In this document: positions 10,204 through 21,984 of the stretch, piece by piece
Layout of the letters: every line of letters begins with the position of its first letter
How positions within the stretch are numbered: the first letter of the stretch is position 1
From: Hygrophila difformis
Taxonomy: Eukaryota > Streptophyta > Magnoliopsida > Lamiales > Acanthaceae
Direction of reading: 5' to 3'
Length of the DNA stretch: 64,000 nucleotides
Assembly: GCA_030278955.1 (NCBI GenBank)
Contig: JAOANR010000015.1
Location: 24,114,064 to 24,178,063 of the forward strand
Translations under genes and position numbers: made by a program
The notes under the pieces: generated by a model
The model's input: the letters and a program-made list of their open reading frames with translations, nothing else
Told to the model about the DNA's origin: nothing
Database searches by the model: none

Positions 10204-12839
10204 CTCACTTCTCTCTATTTTAATCTCAAACAACCTTCATTCTCTTCCTATATTATATTGCAACACTCACATCATAACCCCACGGGTTAAGGTGTAATAT
10301 TCTGGAATTGCAATATAGCATGTTATGCTGCCCAAATTTTGGTTCTCCATTTGCATCACTTAACTAATTAAACCCTTGAGTCATTGATGATTAAAGACTA
10401 AGATTAGCAATAATCAAACATCAATAATCATCTTGATTAAAGGACCTTTGTTCAATTGCCATTAAAACACTCCTCTATAAACAAAATCTTGATGGCTTAA
10501 ACAGATAATCTGGACTGTAATTAATTATGGTAGGAAGAATTATTTGAGACCATCAATTGTGGACCCAATCCACAACCTTGCATGAGAAACCAATGTCTCT
10601 CATACAAGGAATCTTCTTTTATTTCTTATTGATTTTGTCTTTGTGTGTTGTGTGGAACCATTAGTAAAGAATACATCAGACTAATGTTGGCGGGTATTCC
10701 CTCATGGATAACTAGCTCGTATTCTGGGTATTAGTTACTAATTGTTATTTTGCATGGTCTGGATGACTGTTAGTGGAAGCCTTGGCGGTTCGCCCATCCG
10801 GGGTTATAATAGCTGCTCGGCTGACTCCTATCCAGACACAGTTTTATTTTTCTTATCTTAATCTCCAAACCCAAATTCCAATCTGTAACGGGAGTCAGTG
10901 GGCATCAGTCAATGCCAATTGACGATCATTATGGAAGGGAAGCATGTAGGTTTTTATCCGAATTCACAGACAATGGAGACCCAACTGGTATTGACACTAT
11001 CATTATAGGGTCTAAGCTGTCTAAATTCGCTCCATCCGAGTAATTGGGAAATTGGACAGTAGATGTTTACAGTCCACCTGATTATTCTGCCATCACTTTG
11101 GTCCCTTGACCACTTCACACTTGTGTTTCACCTTCTGTCTAGACCCGCATCTATATTTTGGGTCAATTAATTTTACACTTCCCTATATCTTTATGCATGA
11201 TAATATTATGTACTATTGTGGTCTATATTATTTTGGGATCCTTCCCCTGGACAATAGAAGTCTAGATCTTAAACAGATATTGCGTAATAGACTCCCAACA
11301 AAAATCTCTTTATAAAATCCGGATCTGAGTAAGGGATAAATTCCTCAGTTATGACTAATTCATATTTTGTCAAGGGTTGTATTTTGGGAAACTAGAAGCA
11401 GATTCAGCGATTAGGTCTCGCCTAGACTGAGAGGGTCTGTGTTTTAACTGAGAATCTAGTACCTGATAGGGAATGATTTTCAAATCCATTATTTTCCAAA
11501 ATTGCTGGTTGATGGAAATCTAAGATTGAGTGCTACACCGAGATGGGGTCCACTTGGACTCAAATACAGTGTAGTAAATAATCTCAGAGGAACATCACTC
11601 AGGCCTTGGTTATTTTCTAAGATAGGGTTGAGTTTTCTTTCAATTGCTATCCTCTTCTGCCAAGGCCTATTTTTTAATCCTGAGTGAGTGCATCCGGAAC
11701 GAACTAAATCATTAGTTCGTTTCATTAGTTTGTATCTCACAATCACCCGGAAGAAAGTGAACACACTAGTGGTTCACCACGAGCCGGGAATTCTTGATCC
11801 GTACTCCTTCATCCTGATGGGGAGCTGTCTTTTACTACCAGGGTCAGATTTTCAAAACCTCCGAGTGATAGGTTTTAAATGCTTTCTTTACTGCTTTCTT
11901 TTAACCGCTTTCATTAGAGGTCACTCGGTTGTATTGAGAGTTGTGTAACTGCTACTAGGATTGACAGTTAAGGGATAGTTCAGGACTCGATTAGAATCTT
12001 TGGGTGTGACATGGGAGAATGATAGTAGTACTTGGCATTTCAATAAATGATGTGTCGGGTGTTGCTTTTCCACCACAGATGAAGTAACACACCCAGGCCA
12101 GGGCGGTTACAAATCTGTGGTATCTTAGAATTTGCGGTCTTAAGAACATGTAAACTCATATTGTAAGTACCTGTCTGTTAAAGGGAAAGCATTATTGAGA
12201 GCATGAGAATTAGCTATCTGATAGAATTATCCCAAACAAAGATCTGTATATAAAAATGGAAGTTTAGTATTGCTTTATCTAAATCTTGTCCAATCTTCAT
12301 TCTTTTCTTCCTGTCCTTTCTGTCTACATTGTGATTCAGCTTCACGGTTGGCACAATGTAAATTTTCCCTTCTTTCATAGATAATGTTTACCGCATTCCT
12401 AGAATAATTTTTACCCACTTTCTAGAATAGACTTACTCGCTTTGTAGAGTAATTTAAATGCTTTTGTCACCTAGTTTAAATTCATGTCAGTAGTTGTTAA
12501 TCACCTTTTAAACCTATTGAGCAATACGAATGGAAAATCTAGTAAAACGACGTGGGCCCTGCTTCTATCGCACATCCTCCAGTGAACGATCCGGTCTTAC
12601 TATAAATTACTGCAATTTTTGACACCGTGCGCTTTCGGGCCACAGTTTCTTAAACACGAGCAATAAAAACATGACTACTTATAAATATATCCCTAATCAC
12701 AACTCCGCCGTCATAAATTGGTTTCGTTAAATAAAATCTGAACCAGGATCATGATTTTTCGGAAAATACTCATGTCGTGGAAATCTGTCAAAAGTTTCAT
12801 GGCAGGAAATCTTATGGCAAGAATTGATGAGAAGTATCA

Positions 12840-12857
12840 TGGCATATTTGCCGGGGA
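12840..12857 (+). promoter_or_regulatory. Fossil primer binding site inside the U LTR
   Basis: TGGCATATTTGCCGGGGA differs at only four or five places from the live PBS at 13102-13119. About 50 bp before it, at 12787-12801, stands a copy of the LTR end (TGTCAAAAGTTTCATGG). The last 260-300 bp of the LTR therefore look like a duplicated LTR-end/PBS segment. Confidence 0.6.
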
Positions 12858-13101
12858 TCCTCAGTGTGACAGGCTGAAGATCAACCTATCCCGGCTATGC
12901 CATGAGATTTGTCAACATTTCATGACAGGGAGGACCACAGCGCCATTTGAAACCAAGCACCACACTTGAGTAATAAAAAGACTAATAGTCTTGATATATC
13001 CCTAAACCCTTTCCCGTGAATCATAACGCTTTTCATTTAATAAATCTAACCTGGTATATTTTAAGCAAATGCTCGTGTGACGGAAATTGTCAAAAGTTTC
13101 A

Positions 13102-13119
13102 TGGCGCCGTTGCCGGGGA
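13102..13119 (+). promoter_or_regulatory. U primer binding site, tRNA-Asp
   Basis: TGGCGCCGTTGCCGGGGA directly abuts the LTR end CA and is complementary to the 3' end of plant tRNA-Asp, as known for Athila elements. Confidence 0.93.
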
Positions 13120-13262
13120 GGATGCAGCGCCGTTTTATTTAGAGAATTACATTTCTCATTGCTCCTAGATTAGCTTATACATATAATTATAAATATTCAC
13201 CTTCAGAACCACTTCTAACCTGGGGATTGTACAGGTACTGTCATTATTGAAGCCGTTGTTCT

Positions 13263-13412
13263 ATGCAAAGGAGGAAGCAGACGCCAGCCGAGATCCCGTT
13301 TAATTCAGAGATAGAAAAGACAGCTCGACGTCTTAGGGCGGAGACTAAACGAAGAAGGGAACGGGAACGACATGCACTACTTTCGCCAAGCACCAGCAGC
13401 GATATTTCCTAG
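13263..13412 (+). CDS. U gag N-terminal extension ending in TAG
   Basis: An ATG at 13263 opens a 49-codon frame rich in Arg/Glu (IEKTARRLRAETKRRR). It ends in TAG at 13410-13412, immediately followed in the same frame by the ATG of the long gag ORF. Athila Gag proteins usually have a similar charged N-terminus, so this is probably the true start of gag, with a nonsense codon or a readthrough codon between the two parts. Confidence 0.6.
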   Translation: MQRRKQTPAEIPFNSEIEKTARRLRAETKRRRERERHALLSPSTSSDIS

Positions 13413-16400
13413 ATGGCAAACCCTGACATCCCACCAATCATTCAACCCAATCTCCCACTTCACAACATTGAGGAAGACCCCGAAGATGCTGATCACGATG
13501 ATTTGGATGATCCCCCTCCCCAGATCATACAAGGATGTGGGAACCCACCAAACATGGAACAGCAGCACTTCGAGGCACCCCCTCCCAATCCGAACCATCA
13601 AAACCCACCAAACAACCAGAACCAACCAAATCAGCAAAATTTCCAAAACCAACAAAATCAGCAATACCATAACCCCCATCAGAATCCCCCGAATCCGAAT
13701 GATTTCAATGATCCGAGGAACTATTTCATGCCTCAGAACTACTACCCACTGCAGTACCAAGGCGGGCCTGAGAACAATCATCAAGCAGCAGCTGCTGCTG
13801 ATTACATGCAGCCGATTTTAGAGCCATATCTGAATATTCCTGGACAAGCTCCATTCTTGGCTAGGAACTTTGAATTGAAACCGGCCCTAATCAATCTAGT
13901 CCAGAGCAACCAGTTTGCCGGAGCAAGCCATGAAGACCCCCATGATCACCTGCAAACCTTCCTAGAATTGTGTGACACGATCAAAAATCGTGATGTACCC
14001 GCAAACACTATTCGACTAAGGCTATTTCCCTTCTCTCTGACAAGCGGAGCACGAACATGGTACAAGTCACTGCCCGTAAATCAGAAGTCTACATGGGAAG
14101 ATGTGATCAGAAACTTCCTAGCAAAATACTTCCCGGAGTCCAAGGTGGATGAATGCCGCTCGAAAATTGCGGAATTCAAAATGAAACCAGACGAGTCCTT
14201 GTATGATGCAAAGGAAAGATTCTTCAACCTACTCAGAAAGTGCCCTCAACATGGCTTCCATGACTGGGAGAGATTGAGGAAGTTCTACAGTGGTCTGACC
14301 CCAGCATGGAAATCCATGCTCGATGCTGCTGGTGGTCAACATTTGCTCTACATACCGATGGACCAAGCCTGGGCAAAGATTGAAGCCATGAGTGTAAACC
14401 GTTCCGTTCTGACTGATGATGGTAATCTCACTCCCCCTCGTGGTCTATGTGCTGTGAGTACAGTAGAGAAGTCAGACATTGAAAAGCTTCAAGAGCAAGT
14501 GGCAGCGTTGTCTGTAAATCAAGGAGTTGGAAGTTCTGCGCAGGGACAGCAAACTGATGTGATCTGTGGACTGTGTCAAGGTGCTCATGCAACTGACACA
14601 TGCGAGCAAATCACAGCTGAGAGCTGTAACTATGCAGGAGCTTTTCCAAATAGACACCCGAATTTGTCTTACTCAAACAACAACGCCTTGAATTCACATC
14701 TCTTGAACAAGCCACAGCAACAGCAGTTCAACCCTCAGCAGAATCAGGGATTCAATCAGAACAGGGGCCAACATTTTCAGAATCCAGGTTTCCAACCTCA
14801 AATCCAGCAGAGGCCGCCTCAGAATTTCCAGAACTTTCAGCCCAATCAGAGTTTCCAGCCTCAGTTTGTCCCAAACCAAGGCCAATGGAATCAGAATCAG
14901 AATCAAAATCAGAATCAGAATCAAAAGCCTCCTTCAAGGCTTGAGAATTTGATGACTGATTTCATCACTAGTCAGAAAGAGATCAACAATCAACTGCAAG
15001 CCTCCATCAGAAATGTGGAGACCCAAGTTACACAGATGGCTAATGAGATGCAGAAAAGGGACAAAGGAATGTTGCCAAGCACCGCGGAAAAGAACCCGCA
15101 ATGCAAGGCAATAACCTTGAAATCTGGGAGAGTACTAGCTGGACCAAAGGGAGCAGATACTGGAGCGGAATGTGAGGAAGATGATAGTGTTGACAATGCT
15201 GGTAAAGAAGCTGATCATGAGAAAGAAGCGGAAAAAGAGACAGCCGAATTGCAGACTGAAGCTGCGCCTGAAATGGCTGAAACAGATAAGGGTACAGGTG
15301 AAGGTACAACTTCCTTCCCCTCACCACCAAAAATTGCTAATAACAAGTACATGCCCAGGATTCCTTATCCTGCACGTCTTAAAAATAAAGAACATGATCT
15401 TAAATTCAAGAAATTTCTGCAACGATTAAAGTCTGTAGAGATAACCATTCCTCTCACAGAAATGATTTCCGAAATGCCCATCTATGCTAAGTTCTTGAAA
15501 GAATTGATTTCAGGAAAAAGGCAGGTTGAGCAGGAAGAGGTAATTATTCTCAACAGCACATGCAGTGCCATCGTTCAGAGGAGAATGCCTGAAAAGAAGG
15601 AGGACCCCGGATGTTGCACACTTCCAGTACAATTCGGAAAGGCCAAAGTGAGTATGGGGCTTTGTGATCTAGGATCAAGCATCAATGTGATGCCACTAGC
15701 TATGGCTATTCGCCTTAAGCTTGGAGAAATTCAGCCGATCAAGATGAGACTACAGCTCGCAGACAGATCAATCACTCAGCCCGTAGGAATCCTTAAGGAT
15801 GTTGTAGTCAAAACCGGGCAGATTCTTTTCCCGGTCGACTTCATCATCCTCGACATTGAAGAGGATTCTGAAATACCGCTTATCCTTGGACGCCCATTTC
15901 TAGCCACTGGTGGTGCACTGATTGACGCCAAATCCGGAAAAGTCACCTTAAGGGTCGATGGCGAGGAGATCATCTTTGATATGGAGAAATTGCAGAAATT
16001 TCCGAATGACAGTTCTTGTTTTTCATTTGAAAATGTAATAGTTAGGGAAAAGCTTGACTCTGAACTTGATTGTGAAATGATGCTGGATGAACCATCAAAG
16101 CAGGTACTGAAGCCTGCCGGCGTGGAGCACAAAGGATGCAAAGCCGTTCACTTTGCCGATCCCGAAACAGGGGATCTGGAGGAGTTTGACGGCATCGAAT
16201 TCCATTATGACGCCAACCAAGAGGAAGAAGAGGATCCTGTACTGATGCAGGATCCCGAAGGTAAATCTGTTCTCCCACTACCCATTTCTCGCAAACTACT
16301 CCCTTCCGTTGAATGTCCACCAGAGCTTGAACTTAAAACATTACCCGATCATCTCAAGTATGCGTTTCTCGCAGAACATAAAAAGTTACCCGTGATTGTT

Positions 16401-16706
16401 TCGGCTAAGCTCTCCCAAGAGCAAGAAAATGCTCTGGTGGTCGTTCTTAAGAAACATGTACATGCAATAGGTTGGACCATTTCTGATATAAAAGGAATAA
16501 GCCCTTCTATTTGCATGCACAGGATTCTAATGGAAGAAGAGTTTAAACCCTCCCGTCAACCTCAGAGGCGATTGAATCCCCTTTTGCAAGAAGTGGTAAG
16601 GAAAGAAGTTATCAAGCTCTTAGATGCTGGTATAATCTATCCTATCTCTGATAGCAAATGGGTTAGCCAGTGCAGGTCGTACCCAAACGAGGAGGGATGT
16701 GCATAA
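13413..16706 (+). pseudogene. U gag-protease and start of RT (Athila-like)
   Basis: 1097 codons. Residues 1-130 are Pro/Asn/Gln-rich. The Gag core is at about 150-330 (FPFSLTSGARTWYKSLP). A zinc-knuckle-like CX2CX3HX4C is at 385-397, a long Gln/Asn-rich linker at 420-520 and an acidic linker at 580-640. The aspartic protease starts at about 745 with DLGSSINVMP and ends with ILGRPFLATGGALID. The motif is DLG instead of DSG/DTG, which is normal for Athila; the following S in place of A is a variant. RT begins at about 1020 (WTISDIKGISPSICMHRI). The frame is lost near 16667, where homology moves to the frame starting 16670; one base seems to be missing. Confidence 0.9.
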
Positions 16707-18079
16707 CCAAGAATGAGCAAGGAGAAGAGGTTGCAACCAGGCCAGTAACCGGATGGAGAGTTTGTATCGACTACCGGAAGCTGAACGAGGCCACACGCAA
16801 GGACCATTTTCCATTGCCATTCATTGATCAAATGCTTGAGAGGTTGGCAGGGAGAGAGTTTTATTGCTTTCTGGATGGTTATTCTGGTTATAATCAGATT
16901 GTCATTTCTAGTGAAGACCATGATAAAACCACTTTTACTTGCCCGTACGGCACTTTTGCCTATCGACGGATGCCTTTTGGTTTGTGCAATGCACCTGCTA
17001 CTTTTCAAAGATGCATGATGTCTATTTTCTCCGAATTTATCGAAAAATGCATTGAGGTTTTCATGGATGACTTCTCTGTATATGGAGATACGTTCGAAGA
17101 TTGTTTGACCAATCTTGCTAAGATCTTAAAGAGGTGTGAGGACACTAACTTGGTTTTAAATTGGGAAAAGTGTCATTTTATGGTCACTGAGGGCATAGTG
17201 TTAGGTCATCGCATTTCTCGTGCAGGCATCGAAGTTGATCCAGCCAAAGTTTCTATCATTTCTAATCTCCTTCTTCCTAACTCGATCAAATCAGTTAGGA
17301 GCTTCTTAGGGCATGCCGGTTTTTACCGGCGATTCATTAAGGATTTCTCTAAAATTGCCAAGCCGCTCACTAATCTGCTTTGTAAAGAAAATCCTTTCTT
17401 AATAAATGAAGCGTGTGTCCAAGCCTTTGACACGCTCAAGAAGATGTTGGTTTCTGCACCGATAGTGCAACCACCCGATTGGTCACTGCCTTTCGAGGTA
17501 ATGTGCGATGCTAGTGGTCTCGCCATGGGCGCAGTTCTTGGACAACATAAGGATGGGAGACACTGCGTAATTCATTACGCAAGTCATGCCTTGAATGAGG
17601 CCCAAGTTAACTACACCACAACGGAGAAAGAGATGTATGCTGTAGTCTTCGCGTTTGACAAGTTCAGACAGTATCTAATAGGTACGAAGACCATAGTATA
17701 CACCGATCATACAGCATTGAGATACTTGTTTAGCAAACAAGATGCAAAACCTCGATTAATCAGGTGGGTACTTTTGCTGCAAGAATTCGACATCATAATA
17801 AAAGATAGGCGAGGTCGAGATAATGGTGCTGCTGACCACTTATCTCGATTAGATAATGATAAAAAGGAAAAAGCCGTCAATGAAGAGTTTCCGGATGAAC
17901 AGTTGTTCGCGTTGCATCTGCATAATCAAGCTTGTCCATGGTTTTCCGACATCGCTAACTTCTTGGCATGCGGAATAACCCCACAGTTTTCGAACTATCA
18001 TCAGAGGAATAAGTTCAAACGAGATGTATTAAGTTACTTCTGGGAAGAACCTTATCTCTTCAAACACTGCCCTGATTGA
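16670..18079 (+). pseudogene. U reverse transcriptase and RNase H
   Basis: 469-codon frame that continues the RT of the preceding frame. RT motifs: [12 protein letters not shown] (residues about 25-36), [16 protein letters not shown] (about 102) and the catalytic FMDDFSVYG (about 131), diagnostic of Athila. RNase H follows with [15 protein letters not shown] (about 278) and [10 protein letters not shown]. The frame ends at a TGA just before the integrase zinc-binding region. In the family this would be one polyprotein with gag. Confidence 0.92.
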
Positions 18080-18291
18080 ATAATCAGGCGATGTGTGACC
18101 GAGCATGAAGCCTATCAAATTGTCAGAAAATGCCATGAATCAGAATATGGAGGTCACCATGGTCCCGTCGAACGGCCCACAAGGTCCTCGAATGTGGATT
18201 TTATTGGCCTCACATATATGAGGATTGCAGGACTTTTGTTAAGGGTTGTGACAGATGCCAAAGATTAGGAAGCATCTCCAAGAGGGATGAG
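18080..18291 (+). pseudogene. U integrase zinc-binding region, decayed
   Basis: Traces of the HHCC domain are visible in translation ([12 protein letters not shown]), but stops and frame changes break it. It links the RT-RNase H frame and the integrase frame. Confidence 0.7.
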
Positions 18292-19224
18292 ATGCCCCAA
18301 AAAGGGATTCTCACACTTGAGATCTTTGATGTATGGGGCATTGACTTCATGGGACCGTTTCCACCATCTGGTGGAAACTACTATATCTTGGTAGCTGTCG
18401 ATTACGTGTCCAAATGGGTTGAGGCTGTCGCATTACCGACCAATGATGGTAGCCAAGTCATCAAGTTCCTCAAGAACAACATTTTCAGTCGATTTGGCGT
18501 ACCTAGGGTGGTGATATCTGATGGAGGAACACACTTTATTAATAAAGGTTTTGAAACTTTAATGAGTAAAAATGGGATCCTCCGTAAGATAGGCACGCCT
18601 TACCATCCTCAGACTAGTGGTCAAGTCGAAGTATCCAACCGCGAAATCAAACATATACTCGAAGCCACTGTCGGGATAACCCGTAAGGATTGGGCACGTA
18701 AGCTCAATGATGCTCTATGGGCATACCGCACAGCATATAAGACTCCCATCGGGATGTCTCCATACAGGCTGGTCTTTGGAAAAGCCTGTCATTTGCCTGT
18801 AGAGCTAGAGCATAAAGCTTACTGGGCCGTTAAAACGCTTAACTTCGATCCGAAAGTTGCTCAGAGCAAACGTAAGTTGGACCTCAATGAAATTGAGGAA
18901 ATACGAGTGCAAGCTTATGAAAGCTCTCGAATTTACAAAGAGCGGACCCAGAAGTTACATGATCGCCGGATCAAGCCTAAGTATTTCTATGTTGGTCAAC
19001 ATGTGTTATTGTTCAATACTAGGTTGAAGCTGTTCCCCGGAAAGCTCAAATCCAGATGGGAAGGACCACATGAAGTACTAGAGGTGTTCAAGAATGGAGC
19101 TGTCAGGATTCGAACTGATAGGGGCGATATAGTGGTGAATGGACAACGATTAAAAGAGTACCTTGGACAGTTCGATCCGGAGAAAGAAAGCCAAGCAGTG
19201 GCAGACCCGGCTTACATTCAATAA
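18292..19224 (+). pseudogene. U integrase core and C-terminus
   Basis: 310-codon frame. Catalytic triad context: [11 protein letters not shown] (first Asp), [10 protein letters not shown] (second Asp), [13 protein letters not shown] (Glu). The C-terminal part has [19 protein letters not shown], typical of Athila/Tat integrases. No chromodomain. The start is the first ATG after the broken zinc region and not a natural one. The stop at 19222-19224 is the family end of pol. Confidence 0.92.
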
Positions 19225-19330
19225 GAAACAGCATTTAAAAACACAAAAATTTCAGTTTGTATATATATATATATATAATATATTTATAGTATTTGTTTCA
19301 CGACAAGAAAGTACCCAAAGATCAATTAAA

Positions 19331-19367
19331 CATTTAGAGTACTAAGACTCTAAATGTGAGGATGTTG
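19331..19367 (+). promoter_or_regulatory. U: first PPT-like motif with hairpin
   Basis: The 15-mer TAAATGTGAGGATGT (19351-19365) followed by TG is identical to the true 3' polypurine region of U (23644-23658). A hairpin with arms CATTTAGAGT and ACTCTAAATG (19331-19340, 19347-19356) overlaps it. Confidence 0.7.
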
Positions 19368-20190
19368 ATATTTGGAGAAAATCTAATGCGTCTTATTTGT
19401 CTGTCTTGCAGAAGTTCGGAACCACCAAAAAGAAGGAGCAGATAAGAGTAACATGGAAAAACCAGGTTCTTGGTTGGATTAGTTCCATAAGTCTGAGAAA
19501 ACGCTTTCGGAATTTGAAGAAATTCAATACCCGAAATAAAATTCACAGATAAATGGAACTGACCCAACCTAATTTTATAGAAGTGGATTATTTAATTTTC
19601 AGCCCAGCATTTTGAATTTACTTGGACTGAATTTATTCAGCCCAAATCAAATAAAATGGACGCAGGCCCAACATCACACTCGGGCCCAGTCCAAGAAAAT
19701 TTGAAAATTCAAAAATTCTTTGTCGCGGAAGGTCCTTTGTCGCGATGTCATGCATCGCGACCAGGCCCTCTTCCGCGACAAACCCCCTTCTCCTTTCATA
19801 ACACCGCTCTGCTGGTTGTCGCGATGCACTTTGTCGCGGAGCATGACTCCGCGACCAAGCCCTGCTCCGCGACACGACCTGCGTTGACCTTGTCTCTATA
19901 CTGAACTTTGTCGCGATGGCCTTGTCGCGGAGCATGACTCCGCGCCCAACCCTCGACTCCGCGACCTCTCTGATGTCGCCATACCTTGTCGCGGAACCTG
20001 GTTCCGCGACAAAGTCTCGGATTCCGCGACAAAAGTTCTAGTATTTATACCCCCCACCCTCTCCAGTTTCTTTTCACTTTCACTTGTCATTTCAACTTCT
20101 TTCAGTTTCTTCATCTTCCTCTTTCCCCCATTTTTCTCTCATCCGAACGAACACCACGTGTTCTTCGCAACCTTAGCACTCCATTCTCAA
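19366..20190 (+). promoter_or_regulatory. U: internal LTR-like promoter module
   Basis: The order of parts mirrors the start of the U LTR: TG after the PPT-like 15-mer, then GCCCA/GGCCCA words (19600-19695), an array of TTTGTCGCGG palindromes (19721-20034) and a TATA-like TATTTATA (20042-20049). The distance from TG to TATA is about 680 bp, compared with 630 bp in the LTR. Base identity outside the decamers is low, so it is a diverged relative of the U3 region. It would drive the F-box-like gene that starts at 20200. Confidence 0.6.
19721..20034 (+). repeat. U internal TTTGTCGCGG palindrome array III
   Basis: About twelve copies of the decamer in both orientations, many separated by ATGACT or similar. 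Same decamer as in the LTR arrays, but the surrounding sequence is different. Confidence 0.88.
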
Positions 20191-20199
20191 GGGGAAACT

Positions 20200-21984
20200 A
20201 TGGACCGATTTCATGGACTCCTTCCAAATCTTGGACCCGTGCCTAGACCCGCGCCAAGGAGGGCAGGGTAAACCCTGTTTTCGCCATGTTCATGGCACCC
20301 GTTCGGACTCCTTTGTTTTGTTTTTATTTTGTTGTGCTCTTGGTGTGCTGTGATGAATGCGCACGTTTAACTTTAGATTTTTGGAGGTTTTGAGTGCTCT
20401 CGGTTATGAGCACCATTTTGAAACATTTGAAACCCCATTTTGAAACTGGTAATGGATAAAGATTTTGAAGTTTTAAAACTGGAAAGAACAAACTGATGAA
20501 CATTTGGGTATTGTTTTGAATATCTTAATGTTATTGGTTTGATTGATCTTGATGTGACGTGCACAGTGTTGAGCTGGTGTAATAAAAGAGGTAAGATCTT
20601 TTTGGGCACATTTGTTCCTATGTTAAAGATTTCATGGGAATAAATGTTTGTTTGTTTATGGAAACATAGTACAAACACCCAATGAGAAACTTCCACTTTT
20701 AATAAAAGCAACCCTTTAGAAAAAGACAAAAAGAGTTATTTTTGTTTAATGTTTGACTTGAGCCTTTTGTTCCCAATGGAACACTAGTGTGAGTAAGATA
20801 GCAGTGTTTTTGTCACCCAACTGCTATCCTTTTCAAAATCAAAAATGGGACCACTCACATCCCACTTTTATTAAATAAAACAAGTCAACCATTTTAAAAC
20901 TAAAAACAGTGTCTGCAAATTTTTGGATGCTTTAACTGTCCAAACAGTCCAAGCTATCCAGAAATAGCAGATCCGTTCCGCCACGTCTCCATTGCACATT
21001 CCAATATTCGAGCATTCCATTTCCATCTGTCCATCCCATTCCACTTCCAACAAGTGTCTCGGACTTGTTTAATAAAATTGAGAAAATTTTTGGGCCCAAT
21101 GGCCCATTAAAAAAGATTTTAGGCCCAATGGCCAATTTTATTTTATTCTGGGCTCCTTAGCCCAATTAAAACCAACTATTATTTACATGTGCTTTTAATC
21201 AAAATTCAAGTCAGAAATTTAATAATCTCACATCTAGAGCAAAGCTCTAAATGTGAGGATGTTGGTTTCTGAACTTGAATAATTTATAAAAATTGGATTC
21301 ATCACTTCTTATCTTTTCAGGGGTAATCCTCCCATTCCAGATCCTGCACCAGAAGGAACCAAGTTGCTGGACTTGCCGGTCGAACTCCTTGGTGAAATTC
21401 TCTCCCGGATAGGAGAGGATGAAATCAGGGAGGTGTTTGCCGCACAACGGATATGCCAGAAGCTCAGAGACGCTGGAAACCTTGCCATCGTGTACAAGCG
21501 ATGTGAGGTTGACTCCTCCACTGTGAAGAGAGGGCAAGAAAGGATCCGTTGGCAGAAGGAGAGATTCCTGCAAACATGCACAGCAGCAGGAAACTTCAAC
21601 CTCCAGATCATTCCAGCACTCATGGCATTTGCAGAAGGGAATGAGGAGCAAGCCTGTGAACTGCTGCGCCCAGGGATTGAGGACAACCATAAGGCGTCAA
21701 TCTTCACCCGGGGACTGATGCTTATGAGTGAGACGGATGAAAGGCGAGTTGAACAAGGGATCAGAATGATCGAAAGGATGGTAACAGATCGGTCAATTCT
21801 TCAGTACACGTCTACCGATGTCCTCGGATGGATGACGGACAACCCAGACACTCCATACCTATGGGCTAATCAAGGAGACAGAATCTACTGCCCAAGGCGG
21901 CACGAGCCCATGATAAACCATAATGGCTGGTGTCTGCGGTGTGAGTTGACTAGTTACATCCACTGGGCCAGATTTCTGTTCTGA
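20200..21984 (+). CDS. F-box-like gene carried by U (two exons)
   Basis: Exon 1 (20200-20267) starts with ATG and has 22 codons plus two bases, ending at a GTAAAC donor. Exon 2 (21321-21984) follows a TTTTCAG acceptor. Splicing keeps the frame, giving 243 residues. Residues 40-80 look like an F-box (LDLPVELLGEILSRI), followed by FLQTCTAAGN and a SEL1-like helical part. The C-terminus is Cys/Trp-rich (WCLRCELTSYIHW). This pattern fits plant F-box proteins of the At2g35280/At1g67623 type, which pair with SKP1 in SCF ubiquitin ligases. No stop or frameshift is seen. Exon 2 alone has no early ATG, so exon 1 is needed. Probably a captured host gene. The splice model is inferred. Confidence 0.62.
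20268..21320 (+). other. Predicted 1053-bp intron of the F-box-like gene
   Basis: GT...AG boundaries with phase-compatible exons. It holds GGCCCA-rich sequence near 21090-21170 and the second PPT-like 15-mer at 21248-21262, again with a hairpin just before it (CATCTAGAGC / GCTCTAAATG, one mismatch). Confidence 0.5.

Larger units (their letters stand above)
8378..13101 (+). repeat. U 5' LTR (4724 bp)
   Basis: TG...CA ends next to the target duplication on the left and the tRNA-Asp PBS on the right. It matches 23659-28368 with few differences, so the insertion is recent. One length difference is a 15-bp unit (CCCTTTGTCGCGATG-like) present twice at about 8788-8818 and once in the 3' LTR. The TATA box is only 630 bp from the left end, so most of the LTR is R/U5. 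No real ORF: the short frames inside come from the palindromic repeats. Confidence 0.95.

Noticed and set aside
9602..10290. Several overlapping ORFs of 60-100 codons in both strands of the U LTR (also 24869-25557)
   Set aside because: They arise from the CGCG-rich palindromes, which are open in many frames, and have no protein-like conservation.
12751..12969. 72-codon plus frame at the right end of the U LTR (and 28018-28236)
   Set aside because: It covers the fossil PBS/LTR-end duplication and is not coding.
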